Shown here one piece after another: positions 8,354 through 17,064 of a stretch of 39,782 nt of DNA. The notes below the pieces were generated by a model. That model searched no databases and was not told the origin of the DNA. It saw only the letters and a list, made by a program, of their open reading frames with translations. Position numbers and translations under genes: made by a program. The stretch spans positions 1 to 39,782 of the forward strand of contig JAYTXY010000106.1 of assembly GCA_043742705.1 (NCBI GenBank). Reading direction: 5' to 3'. The DNA is from JAPLDA01 sp043742705. Its GTDB lineage: Bacteria > Bacteroidota > Bacteroidia > AKYH767-A > 2013-40CM-41-45. The stretch's first letter is position 1. Each line of letters begins with the position of its first letter.

Positions 8354-8390
8354 AAATCACTTCTTTGGTTCTAAGCCTGCGGAGTGATTT
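8354..8390. terminator. Bidirectional terminator between convergent genes
   Basis: The stem AAATCACT (8354-8361) pairs with AGTGATTT (8383-8390), with A-rich sequence before and a T-rich tract after. It therefore looks like an intrinsic terminator on both strands. It sits in the 64-base gap between converging genes. The loop of 21 bases is long. Confidence 0.65.
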
Positions 8391-8398
8391 TTTTATTT

Positions 8399-9346
8399 TC
8401 ACTGAATCACATCTTGCTCTTCCACCTGGAGAACTCTGTAATCAGAAGCATCATATACGAAAGCAACCAACTTGCAATGAGAAACATTCCAGGCAGCATT
8501 GAGTGGAAATGAAAAACCATTCAGCTTTATTGTTCCTGATGCAATTGTTCCGTCAGCAATGATTTGTCCGAACGAACTGTTGATCGCTCCACGGAGCACA
8601 TGACGGTGAACATAATCCGGATCATACCGTATCGGATGCGGAGCATACCATTCCTGCCAGTCTACAATACTGTCTTCAGTCAAGACAACCTGCAGCTTGA
8701 ACGTATCGCTTTGGCTCGTGAGAAATTTCGTCTGCACAGCCGTTCCCAACTTGTGTGTTACAGGATTGTAATCGGTGAGAATTCTGATTGTACATTCAGG
8801 CAATAACAACAATTCAGATTGAGTCAATGCCGACCAAGCACCTGTATCCTTTCCGTTGGTTAAAGGAAAACCAAGCCTGTCAATCATGCCGCATGGATTT
8901 CCAAAAACAGTGGAGATCTTAAAGCGCTGATCCCAATCATTGCTTGCTTCATTTGAATAATCAACCGCAAACGATCCTGCAGGAGCTGAAGTTCCCGGAC
9001 AAGGCCCCCCAGTTCCACATGACATAGCGTAAAATCCGGCATGAACTGAAATCACGACTAGCTTTTCTCCATATACCGGCTTCATTCTTTCATTCAGTTT
9101 TAATCCTGCATAAGGACAATTGCCGCAAAGATGTCCTGTGTAATCTTCCGCCAATACTTTTTTTACGGGCGTTGAATGATCTGAAGGAAATGCAAGCGTG
9201 TCACCATTATAGGTAAGTGAATCTGTCTGGTTGATGTAGACAATTCCAATTGATGACTCTTCACGATACGGAGCATCAATTTTATCACATGAATAAATTG
9301 TTATAATAAATAAAATCGCTGCCAGATAGTTGATCTTTTCTTTCAT
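8399..9346 (-). CDS. Omp28-related lipoprotein with thioredoxin-like CxxC
   Basis: A 315-residue predicted lipoprotein: hydrophobic N-terminus then the lipobox IYSC with Cys20. The segment VLAEDYTGHLCGNCPYAG carries a CGNC motif (C74, C77) in the position of a thioredoxin active site, the mark of the Omp28 family. IRYDPDYVHRHVLRGA matches the later Omp28 region. The family is common in the Bacteroidota envelope; whether it acts as a redox enzyme is unproven. It is the last gene of a minus-strand run (TlpA-like, DUF6029-like, this gene), only 9 bases after the DUF6029-like gene. Confidence 0.85.
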   Translation of the reverse strand: MKEKINYLAAILFIITIYSCDKIDAPYREESSIGIVYINQTDSLTYNGDTLAFPSDHSTPVKKVLAEDYTGHLCGNCPYAGLKLNERMKPVYGEKLVVISVHAGFYAMSCGTGGPCPGTSAPAGSFAVDYSNEASNDWDQRFKISTVFGNPCGMIDRLGFPLTNGKDTGAWSALTQSELLLLPECTIRILTDYNPVTHKLGTAVQTKFLTSQSDTFKLQVVLTEDSIVDWQEWYAPHPIRYDPDYVHRHVLRGAINSSFGQIIADGTIASGTIKLNGFSFPLNAAWNVSHCKLVAFVYDASDYRVLQVEEQDVIQ

Positions 9347-9355
9347 AGCTTGTCT

Positions 9356-10987
9356 TTAGAAGCTGCTTGTAATCGATAAAGTAAAACCATTTGATGCCGG
9401 AACATTCCGGCAGACACCACCTACGCAAAAAATTCCTGCACGCTGACGACCATACCCTAACGATACGCGGTTGGTATTTCTTGTATAACCGAAGCTTGCA
9501 CTGTAATAATGAAAGCGGTCGCCCTTTATTTCATTTCCATAATTGTATTCATCCAACGCTGCGATGAACCAATGCGGTGACACAGTATATTCCACCAGCC
9601 ACAACGCCCAGCTTTGCTGATCTTGTTTTGTATAAAGATGTTGAAGTTCGGTCCGGATTGCATTTTTAGTATTGATCTTCCAGTTAAACTCAGCCATTCC
9701 GATGTGGCAATAAATATGTCCGAAGCCAGGGCGTCCCTGGATTACATCTTTGTTGTAATCAAGATAGACATAAGAGAGAATCATTCTCACTTTTTTACTC
9801 AGCTTATGATTTACTTCGATGTTAAAATCCTGGAAGAAGATTTCCTTTCCGAGTTTAAAAAAATCAGACGTGTATCCAAGATCATCACCGGTTGAAGTAC
9901 GGTCAATATCAACGGCTCTTGAATAATTCACCGTGATATCAGTTCCGTATTTTCCACCTAATGTAGTTTCGGGTTTCAGGTTAAAAAATACTTCTCCCTG
10001 AAAACCAAACTCACCGGTAGGTTGTGTTGCATACGGATACAACCCGGGAAGAATATTCGTATGCTGACGTGTAAGTGCAGGAAGATAATTAATCATTAAA
10101 CTATTCAGCGTTGCTTTACGATCGGAACGAAAACTCATGTTATCAATTCGCTTTGCACTCACTGAAGCTCCAAATCCCTTTTTCGAATACGTGATGTTCA
10201 GCAATGCAGCACTTCCTGTTTTATAAATATAATTATTTGCTCCTGAAGGATCATTTGCTTTGAATGCAAACTCACCGCCCACATTCAGGTTTCCGTGAAT
10301 CACATTGATCCTTCCTGATCCTGCACCTACATTTTTTGGAAGAATGAATAAAGGATCCTGATCATCCTGGAATTTGCTGACGAAATTTCCACCGATGATC
10401 CACTTTGTTTTTTTTTCAGCGAGACAGGTGAATGTTTCATTCAGGTTGATCTCAGCATCAGCGCCACGGACAATTCCTTCTCCCTTTGAAAAGAAATCAC
10501 GTTGGTTACCGATCACTGCTTTTAAATAAATTCCTCTGAATGGATTGTACTTTACACGAATTCCTTCCATGGCATTGTCTAGTCCAAGACCACGTTCTTC
10601 ATAACTGCGGAAAACAATTCCGCTGCCGAATTGCTCGTAATAATTTCCGACAGTGACTTCAAGTTCTTCATTCTTATAAGACAGGTAGCGAAAAGGAATT
10701 CCTGTTCCTTTATAACGCGAATCAAATCCAAGCATGGGATCGAGATAACTTTCGTAACGCAATCCTGCTGAGAAATTATCTTTCTCGTAAATGAAATTTG
10801 CAAAACCGTTTGACAATAATTTTTCAGGTACTTCAGGTGCGCCAATCGCAGAATCTGTGCGGTAGTACTGAGCATTCAATTCAAAGTTGCCATGCAATGC
10901 TCCGCTAAGTATTTGCGAAGAAGCGGATTGAGCAGAAAGCATTCCCGCTAAAAACAACATACAATTGAAAAGGAGTTTTCTCTTCAT
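9356..10987 (-). CDS. DUF6029-type outer-membrane protein
   Basis: A 543-residue protein with a signal peptide (1-25, ending ASSQ) and long amphipathic beta-strand sequence ending in Phe (TLSITSSF), consistent with a large outer-membrane barrel. The features YLSYKNEELEVTVGNYYEQF and SGIVFRSYEERGLGLDNAM match what I recall of the DUF6029 family, which is often found beside TlpA- and Omp28-type genes in Bacteroidota. Function is unknown. It lies between the TlpA-like and Omp28-like genes with gaps of 26 and 9 bases, so the three are probably one transcript. One inference is a channel or scaffold working with the two envelope redox proteins. Confidence 0.75.
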   Translation of the reverse strand: MKRKLLFNCMLFLAGMLSAQSASSQILSGALHGNFELNAQYYRTDSAIGAPEVPEKLLSNGFANFIYEKDNFSAGLRYESYLDPMLGFDSRYKGTGIPFRYLSYKNEELEVTVGNYYEQFGSGIVFRSYEERGLGLDNAMEGIRVKYNPFRGIYLKAVIGNQRDFFSKGEGIVRGADAEINLNETFTCLAEKKTKWIIGGNFVSKFQDDQDPLFILPKNVGAGSGRINVIHGNLNVGGEFAFKANDPSGANNYIYKTGSAALLNITYSKKGFGASVSAKRIDNMSFRSDRKATLNSLMINYLPALTRQHTNILPGLYPYATQPTGEFGFQGEVFFNLKPETTLGGKYGTDITVNYSRAVDIDRTSTGDDLGYTSDFFKLGKEIFFQDFNIEVNHKLSKKVRMILSYVYLDYNKDVIQGRPGFGHIYCHIGMAEFNWKINTKNAIRTELQHLYTKQDQQSWALWLVEYTVSPHWFIAALDEYNYGNEIKGDRFHYYSASFGYTRNTNRVSLGYGRQRAGIFCVGGVCRNVPASNGFTLSITSSF

Positions 10988-11013
10988 TGAAAAAAAGAAT
11001 GCGGATGTGAAAA

Positions 11014-11544
11014 TTATTTACTCTCTGAAACAGGTTTACCGGCAGCCACTTTTTTGATGACGTCATATAGTTCCTGTTCGTTGCCCGGTTCAAAACCCAC
11101 GTGCTGCCACACAATTTCTCCCTTGCCGTTCATTACAAATGTTTGAGGAGGCATGTTGACATTCATAGCGCGTTTGAAATCTCCGTTCGGATCGAGGTAT
11201 GATTCATAGTCCCAACTTTTTCCATTGACAAATGGCGCCACTCGCAACATCGTGCGCGCGTCATCCACAGAAACTGTAATTATTTTCACGCCTGTTTCTT
11301 TTTGCCAGTCTGAGTAGGATTCATGAATTGTATTTAACTCTTCGATGCATGGCTTGCACCAGGTTGCCCAGAAATCGATCACAAAAACTTTTGTATCGTT
11401 GCCGAACTTTGATGTATTAAACTTTTCACCCGTCAATGTTTTAACATCCACGGAAGGAAGAGTTCGTGCTTTCGAATCTTTATCCTGCGCGGAAGCAACA
11501 AAAAAGAAAACTGACAAGAGTACAAGCAGCGTTATTTTTTTCAT
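11014..11544 (-). CDS. TlpA-like thioredoxin-fold protein
   Basis: A thioredoxin-fold envelope protein with a signal peptide (1-19, ending ASAQ) and the active site WCKPC (C63 and C66 counting from the chosen start), preceded by VFVIDFWAT. The cis-proline region reads NMPPQTFVMNGKG. TlpA/ResA-type proteins reduce or exchange disulfides outside the cytoplasmic membrane, for example on apocytochromes. I chose the ATG at 11544 rather than one seven codons upstream (11565), because MKKITLLVLL gives a normal signal peptide. It is probably first in a transcript with the DUF6029-like and Omp28-like genes. Confidence 0.9.
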   Translation of the reverse strand: MKKITLLVLLSVFFFVASAQDKDSKARTLPSVDVKTLTGEKFNTSKFGNDTKVFVIDFWATWCKPCIEELNTIHESYSDWQKETGVKIITVSVDDARTMLRVAPFVNGKSWDYESYLDPNGDFKRAMNVNMPPQTFVMNGKGEIVWQHVGFEPGNEQELYDVIKKVAAGKPVSESK

Positions 11545-11601
11545 CCTGATTTCGTTGATGTGCAAAGTTAATTGTGAAAATGAAAAGTCAAAGAAGACTT
11601 T

Positions 11602-11675
11602 CTACGAATTACGAATCGTTCCGAATTTGCGAATACGCTTTGATTCGTACATTAGTATAAATTCGTATTTCGTAG
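11602..11675. repeat. 74-bp element with heptamer-word inverted arms
   Basis: The left arm 11602-11616 (CTACGAATTACGAAT) and the right arm 11661-11675 (ATTCGTATTTCGTAG) are inverted copies with one mismatch. Both have the 7-base period, and more CGAAT/ATTCG words lie inside. It fills most of the gap between two minus-strand genes and could fold as a hairpin in a shared transcript. The left arm matches 2977-2991 with one mismatch. Confidence 0.8.
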
Positions 11676-11678
11676 GGG

Positions 11679-13745
11679 TCATCTGTTGATCATAACCTTG
11701 CTGACAGAGGTCCCATTCTTTTCATCCGTGAATTGAATGAAGTACAAACCATTGCTTTGCTTGCTGAGATCAAGTGTTTGTCCCGTATTAAAATTCATGT
11801 TGTCAAAACTCAGCACTTTTTCACCCAATGAATTCAGCACATTTACTTTCATTATTGAATTTAGATTGAATGCTGACTTGATGCTGATAATTCCTGTTGA
11901 AGGGTTTGGAAAAATAACAAGATGATGTGGGTTCGATGCCTGTTGTGGAACTCCCAACACATTATCTGTTTTGTTGGAGTTCAAAATTTCTTTCGTAGCG
12001 CCATCACAAACCCATCCGATTACTTTCAGCTTATTTACGTTGTAGGACACAGGGACAGTGTACACGAATGTATGAGAATACGTGGTGTTGCCATTGATAT
12101 AAGAAGGAAGACTTGCTTCCAAACCTTTAAATCCTCCAAGTATTGCACGCGCAACATTGTCATAGGAAATCAGCGGTGCATCTACAGGGTTTAATGCCGT
12201 TTGCCAGTTGCGTCCTGCACCAACCAGTGGCATGTTCAGCGATTGGAAACTGTAATAATTTTCCTGGTCATAATCGAGGTTGTTCGTATTTGTTCCGTCA
12301 CCTGTTCCGGTAACTCCGCTTTCCGTAACCACTGCATTGAAGCGATAATCTCCAACAAGGTCTCCTGCAAAAAGGCTGCTCACAACGATGGTAAGCTGAC
12401 GATTCGAAGGATTAAAATCAGACGTTACTGAAATTTCACAAGGCTCAAGTACATTAATCTGACTATTGTAACCCGTAACGAATTGATCAGGATCCACATT
12501 AAGTTGTTTGCGATCTATAAAACCGTCAGGTGCTCCTGCTGACATAATTGCTATGCCTAAATCGTACTCAGCTAAATTCATAACATCGCCATCATGAACC
12601 GCAATAAGCATAGCACGATCAGGATGCAGAGTTCTCAAAGAATCCATGTAGACAGTACCACGCGGGCAATAGCCGCACCAGGTGCCCGTGAATTCTTCGA
12701 ATACAATATTTTTCAACGGAGTAAAGGAAAGTCCAGATACGAACGTGTTCAGGGTATCATTGTTCTGATCAACATCACCCGGGTATTCAACCCATACTTT
12801 AATAGGGTAAGCAACGGGATTAGCTATATTAAAAGGAATGCTGTGTGTAAATGAATATGGCTGATAACTTGCAAGGCTCACTCCTGTTTTGGTATACGAA
12901 TAAATATTGCCTGCATTTTCGTATTTAATCGTGAAGCTTGTAACAGGTGTTGTACCAAGATTTGTAATTTTTCCCGTGACGTTCACATTGCTTCCGGGAA
13001 GAGCCCAGCGGGCATTTGTCAATGTGTTTAACTGGATATCAGCTGCAGGAAGAGAGCCTTCTGTAAATTCATAATACGTATTATCTATAGAAGTAGCATC
13101 GGATCCGGCATACTGAGGATAATTTGGTGAGCCAAATACTTTCAGGGCAGTCGTACCATTAAATTGGATCCCAAGCGTCAAGCCCACTCCACATCCGGTA
13201 TTTCTCATATCAACAATGTAAATTTTGTTGGTGGTTTCTTCCAGTACAATCGCCCAGTAGATTGCACATCCGCCAGCTGCGGTATAAGAATCAAACAATA
13301 TCCAATGTTGACGGTTCGGAGCTATACCAAAAGTTTTCGTGACGATGTAATCATTTGTGCCTGTTCCTTTAATTCCCCACACCAACACTGAATTATTTGG
13401 AATAGTTGGAGCTGGAATGGTGGTGCGGGTATAGGAAGGCGGAGTAACAGCAGCAAGGTTAAATGTTAAAACACCCGAGGTTGAAACCTTGTATTGTGTA
13501 TAAACAGTATCATTGAAATTAAAACTAAATGGGATGGTTCCAGTAGGTGACCATGCAGGCGTTAAAGCTGAATCAGTAAGAGTAGTCCATCCCGCAGCAA
13601 GACCACCACCCACAGGATATTCACTATCCTGGTTCAGGTTCCCCGGATTTTGACCTGCATTCACATGGGCAGAATAGTAATATTGTGCTTCTGACTGAAG
13701 ACAAAATGCAAGAAGTAAACTAAAAAGGACAATTGGTTTTTTCAT
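11679..13745 (-). CDS. Omp28-like protein with T9SS type A sorting domain
   Basis: A 688-residue secreted protein with a signal peptide (1-20, ending SEAQ). An N-terminal beta-rich region follows, then an adhesion/CARDB-like segment (ADIQLNTLTNARWALPGSNV). A thioredoxin-like Omp28 domain carries WCGYC at about residues 356-360 in VFEEFTGTWCGYCPRG. A C-terminal sorting domain occupies the last 75 or so residues (VIFPNPSTGIISI ... NGLYFIQF ... KVMINR). The last part is the signal for export by the type IX secretion system and surface attachment or release. It lies upstream of the TlpA-like gene on the same strand, across the 74-bp repeat. The role is probably an extracellular thiol or binding function; this is inferred. 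Confidence 0.88.
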   Translation of the reverse strand: MKKPIVLFSLLLAFCLQSEAQYYYSAHVNAGQNPGNLNQDSEYPVGGGLAAGWTTLTDSALTPAWSPTGTIPFSFNFNDTVYTQYKVSTSGVLTFNLAAVTPPSYTRTTIPAPTIPNNSVLVWGIKGTGTNDYIVTKTFGIAPNRQHWILFDSYTAAGGCAIYWAIVLEETTNKIYIVDMRNTGCGVGLTLGIQFNGTTALKVFGSPNYPQYAGSDATSIDNTYYEFTEGSLPAADIQLNTLTNARWALPGSNVNVTGKITNLGTTPVTSFTIKYENAGNIYSYTKTGVSLASYQPYSFTHSIPFNIANPVAYPIKVWVEYPGDVDQNNDTLNTFVSGLSFTPLKNIVFEEFTGTWCGYCPRGTVYMDSLRTLHPDRAMLIAVHDGDVMNLAEYDLGIAIMSAGAPDGFIDRKQLNVDPDQFVTGYNSQINVLEPCEISVTSDFNPSNRQLTIVVSSLFAGDLVGDYRFNAVVTESGVTGTGDGTNTNNLDYDQENYYSFQSLNMPLVGAGRNWQTALNPVDAPLISYDNVARAILGGFKGLEASLPSYINGNTTYSHTFVYTVPVSYNVNKLKVIGWVCDGATKEILNSNKTDNVLGVPQQASNPHHLVIFPNPSTGIISIKSAFNLNSIMKVNVLNSLGEKVLSFDNMNFNTGQTLDLSKQSNGLYFIQFTDEKNGTSVSKVMINR

Positions 13746-13826
13746 ATAGTTTATGATTGATTATCAATGAAATTGGTTCATTGAACTGCCTTTGCGGCTT
13801 GCAATGATAACATATTCCTTTTTCTA

Positions 13827-13854
13827 TTGCATGAAAAAAAAATTTTTAACTTTA
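13827..13854 (+). promoter_or_regulatory. Candidate promoter of the small T9SS cargo gene
   Basis: TTG at 13827-13829 and TAACTTTA at 13847-13854, 17 bases apart, resemble the Bacteroidota -33/-7 pair (TTG and TAnnTTTG) with one mismatch. The ATG follows at 13873. Confidence 0.35.
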
Positions 13855-13872
13855 CGGTTCAAATAAGTCTGA

Positions 13873-14598
13873 ATGAAAAAATTTACTTCACTATTAGTGT
13901 TTATGATTTCTCTTGGTCTGCAGGTTTCCAACGCGCAGATGCATTTGGATTCAGCAAAAGCCGTCAACATTCACGTTGTTTCAAACAATGATTTTTCCAC
14001 AAAAGAAAGTACGGTTCAGGTAATCAATACCGGCAATACTAATTTAAGTACCGTAATTGTAGAGCGGAATGAGATTTCGATGGCGTCAGGACACGAATCC
14101 TGGTTTTGCTGGGGCGGAAATTGTTATCCGGTTACCGTCAGTATTTCACCGCGTTCAGAACCAATCAACAGCTTAGATACGAATCGCCACTTTATTGCCT
14201 CCCTGAGCCCGGGCAGTCCGGGAACTCCCGGAACATCCATCGTTGACTATTCTTTTTATGACAACTCAGGCACGTCTGATACACTGACGTTACGATTTAC
14301 GTATGACTTTACGATCGGTGTGAATGATTTGCCGGCAAATGTATTTAGTGTTTCTGCTCCTTATCCGAATCCTGCTGACAGACTGACGAGTATTTCGTAC
14401 AATCTCAATACATTGAAAGAAGGACGATTGATTTTTTATAACATGCTTGGTTCAGTCATAAAAGAAATCAAATTAAATGACCGTCAAAAAACCCTGGTCA
14501 TTGCAACCTCTGATTTTAAGTCAGGTGTTTATTTTTATTCACTGATTGCTGACGGGAAATCGGTTGCTTCAAAAAAATTAATTATTACCCACAGGTAA
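13873..14598 (+). CDS. Small T9SS cargo protein of unknown function
   Basis: A 241-residue protein with a signal peptide (1-21, ending SNAQ), a beta-sandwich-like middle and a T9SS type A C-terminal sorting domain (PYPNPADRLTSISYN ... GVYFYSLIADGKSVASKKLII). The middle carries ESWFCWGGNCYPV, a cysteine pair I associate with a recurring group of small Bacteroidota secreted proteins of unknown function. Nothing suggests an enzyme. It is divergent from the large Omp28-like gene and is followed by a clear terminator. Confidence 0.82.
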   Translation: MKKFTSLLVFMISLGLQVSNAQMHLDSAKAVNIHVVSNNDFSTKESTVQVINTGNTNLSTVIVERNEISMASGHESWFCWGGNCYPVTVSISPRSEPINSLDTNRHFIASLSPGSPGTPGTSIVDYSFYDNSGTSDTLTLRFTYDFTIGVNDLPANVFSVSAPYPNPADRLTSISYNLNTLKEGRLIFYNMLGSVIKEIKLNDRQKTLVIATSDFKSGVYFYSLIADGKSVASKKLIITHR

Positions 14599-14618
14599 TT
14601 TTTCACACACATGAGTCG

Positions 14619-14649
14619 AAAGCATTGAAGGGGTTCGATGCTTTTTTTT
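14619..14649 (+). terminator. Intrinsic terminator after the small T9SS cargo gene
   Basis: An 11-bp stem (14619-14629 with 14634-14644, one G-T pair), a GGGG loop and a run of T after the stem. It lies 20 bases after the stop codon and separates this gene from maeB. Confidence 0.9.
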
Positions 14650-14654
14650 ATTAG

Positions 14655-14662
14655 TAGATTTG
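14655..14662 (+). promoter_or_regulatory. Candidate -7 promoter box of maeB
   Basis: TAGATTTG matches TAnnTTTG exactly and lies just after the terminator and 20 bases before the maeB ATG. No well-spaced TTG is visible upstream. A short leader of roughly 10-15 bases is implied. Confidence 0.5.
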
Positions 14663-14682
14663 CTACCCTTTAAAAATACAGA

Positions 14683-16959
14683 ATGGCAAAAAATAAAATT
14701 AATCAGGAAGCACTCGACTATCATTCCCAGGGAAGACCGGGAAAAATTGAAGTCGTTCCGACAAAACCATACAGCTCCCAGCGTGATCTTTCATTAGCGT
14801 ATTCGCCCGGAGTTGCAGAACCTTGTCTGCGGATTGCTGATCACAAAGAAGATGTATACAAGTACACTGCGAAAGGAAACCTGGTAGCAGTTATTTCAAA
14901 CGGAACGGCAGTACTTGGACTCGGTAACATCGGACCCGAAGCTGCCAAGCCGGTGATGGAAGGAAAAGGATTGCTCTTCAAAATATTTGCAGACATCGAT
15001 GTATTCGACATTGAGATTGATCAAACCAACGTGGATGATTTCATAAAAACGGTGAAAGCTATTTCACCTACGTTTGGTGGAATTAATCTGGAAGATATCA
15101 AAGCTCCGGAGTGTTTTGAAATTGAACGAAGGCTGAAAGAAGAATTAAAGATTCCGATCATGCACGATGATCAGCATGGAACGGCAATCATTTCTGCTGC
15201 TGCTTTATTGAATGCATTGGAAGTTGCGGGAAAGAAAATTGAAAAAGTAAAAATCGTTGTCAACGGTGCCGGAGCTTCAGCCATTTCCTGCGCACGTTTG
15301 TATCTCTCTTTGGGAGTGAAGAAAGAACACATCATCATGCTTGACAGCACAGGCGTCATTCATTCAGAGCGTACAGATCTTGATGAGAATAAAAGGATGT
15401 TTGCCAACTCAACCAAACTCCGCACGCTTGAAGAAGCGATGAAAGGAGCAGATGTTTTCCTGGGCTTATCAAAAGGAAACATCGTGAACAAGGACATGGT
15501 AAAGTCGATGGCGAAGAATGCCATTGTGTTTGCGCTTGCCAATCCTGATCCCGAAATATCTTACGAAGATGCTGCTGCTTCGCGTACAGACATCATCATT
15601 GCAACAGGACGTTCTGATTATCCGAATCAGGTGAACAATGTGCTTGGATTTCCGTTCATCTTCCGCGGAGCGTTGGATGTTCGCGCAACTCAAATCAATG
15701 AAGCGATGAAACTGGCTGCCGTTCGCGCTATTGCTGAACTCGCAAAAGAAACTGTTCCTGAAATCGTCAACCTTGCTTACAATAAAAAGAACATCGCATT
15801 CGGAAGAGAGTACATCATACCGAAACCACTTGATCCACGACTGATTACAACGGTGGCTCCTGCTGTAGCAAAAGCTGCTATCGATTCAGGCGTTGCGCAG
15901 GTGAAGACAATGAACTGGCCTGCATACACGGAAGAGCTTAGTAAGCGTCTCGGTCTCGATAACAAATTGATTCGTGTGATCACGAGCAAAGCGAAACAAA
16001 GTCCGCAGCGGATTGTATTCGCGGAAGCAGACACTTATAAAATTTTGAAAGCTGCGCAGATTGTACGTGATGAAGGCATCGCACAACCGATCCTGCTTGG
16101 CAACCTGATGAAGATTGAACAGTTGCTTGCTGAAAATAATTTGGATTTAGGTGACACACCAATCATTGATCCACGGCTGGAAGAAGAGAAACGTCAGGAA
16201 TATGCAGAGATTTTTTTCAGAAAACGGAAACGTAAAGGATTCACGTTGTATGAATCAAAGAAGCTGATGAATGAGCGCAATTATTATGGTGCGATGATGG
16301 TGGATACAGGTGATGCAGATGCCATGATTTCCGGACTCACACGAAAATACAGCGACACCATTCGTCCTGCACTTCAGATCATCGGCACACAGGACGATGT
16401 GAAAAAAGTTGCCGGCATGTACATCATGATCACGAAAAAAGGTCCTGTGTTTTTTGCTGACACCACGATCAATGTAAATCCAACTGCAGAAGATCTTGTT
16501 GAAATTACGGTACTCACTGCATGGGCTGTTCAGCAATTCAATGTGAAGCCACGCATTGCGCTGCTTTCTTATTCAAACTTTGGTGCATCAGATGAAGACA
16601 GCGCCAGGAAAGTCCGTCAAGCTGTTGCCATGCTTCACCAAAAATATCCGGGCATGATGGTAGACGGAGAAATGCAGGGAAACTTTGCATTGAATCCGAA
16701 TTTGCTTGGCGATAATTTTCCTTTCTGTGAATTCGCAGGTGAAGGAGCTAACACGCTTATCTTCCCGAATCTTGATGCAGGAAATATTGCATACAAGTTG
16801 TTGCAGGAATTAGGTGCAGCGGAAGCAATTGGTCCTGTCTTACTCGGACTGAAAAAACCTGTTCACGTGTTACAACTTGGTAGCACGGTGCGTGAAATCG
16901 TAAACATGGTAACGATTGCTGTTGTTGACGCGCAGAGCCGGAAAGCTGGAAAGAAATAA
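14683..16959 (+). CDS. maeB: NADP-dependent malic enzyme (malic enzyme plus phosphotransacetylase-like domain)
   Basis: This 758-residue protein has the two-part build of MaeB: a malic enzyme domain (about 1-420) and a phosphate acetyltransferase-like domain (about 430-755). Malic enzyme hallmarks are LAYSPGVAEPC, GNLVAVISNGTAVLGLGNIG, HDDQHGTAIISAAALLNAL and the nucleotide fold VVNGAGASAISC. The C-terminal part (IVFAEADTYKILKAAQIV ... DGEMQGNFALNP) is PTA-like; in this family it is thought to sense acetyl-CoA rather than catalyse. The enzyme converts malate to pyruvate and CO2 while reducing NADP, supplying pyruvate and NADPH. The length is standard. It is a single-gene unit between a terminator and a convergent gene. 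Confidence 0.95.
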   Translation: MAKNKINQEALDYHSQGRPGKIEVVPTKPYSSQRDLSLAYSPGVAEPCLRIADHKEDVYKYTAKGNLVAVISNGTAVLGLGNIGPEAAKPVMEGKGLLFKIFADIDVFDIEIDQTNVDDFIKTVKAISPTFGGINLEDIKAPECFEIERRLKEELKIPIMHDDQHGTAIISAAALLNALEVAGKKIEKVKIVVNGAGASAISCARLYLSLGVKKEHIIMLDSTGVIHSERTDLDENKRMFANSTKLRTLEEAMKGADVFLGLSKGNIVNKDMVKSMAKNAIVFALANPDPEISYEDAAASRTDIIIATGRSDYPNQVNNVLGFPFIFRGALDVRATQINEAMKLAAVRAIAELAKETVPEIVNLAYNKKNIAFGREYIIPKPLDPRLITTVAPAVAKAAIDSGVAQVKTMNWPAYTEELSKRLGLDNKLIRVITSKAKQSPQRIVFAEADTYKILKAAQIVRDEGIAQPILLGNLMKIEQLLAENNLDLGDTPIIDPRLEEEKRQEYAEIFFRKRKRKGFTLYESKKLMNERNYYGAMMVDTGDADAMISGLTRKYSDTIRPALQIIGTQDDVKKVAGMYIMITKKGPVFFADTTINVNPTAEDLVEITVLTAWAVQQFNVKPRIALLSYSNFGASDEDSARKVRQAVAMLHQKYPGMMVDGEMQGNFALNPNLLGDNFPFCEFAGEGANTLIFPNLDAGNIAYKLLQELGAAEAIGPVLLGLKKPVHVLQLGSTVREIVNMVTIAVVDAQSRKAGKK

Positions 16960-17025
16960 TTGTCGATTGAAGATTTTATCATTGACGATTGTCGGTGGAT
17001 TCAATTCGCGCAGCACCTGTCAGGT
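16960..17025. repeat. Degenerate heptamer repeat and palindrome fragment after maeB
   Basis: Heptamers related to ATTGTCG/ATTGACG occur at 16960-16994, with ATTGACG directly followed by ATTGTCG (16981-16994). A small odd palindrome ACCTGTCAGGT follows at 17015-17025. That sequence is shared in part with the hairpin at 18567-18585. No convincing terminator is seen in this convergent gap. Confidence 0.5.
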
Positions 17026-17064
17026 TAAAGAAAATTGTAATGGAAGGATTACGCGGGGAGGATT

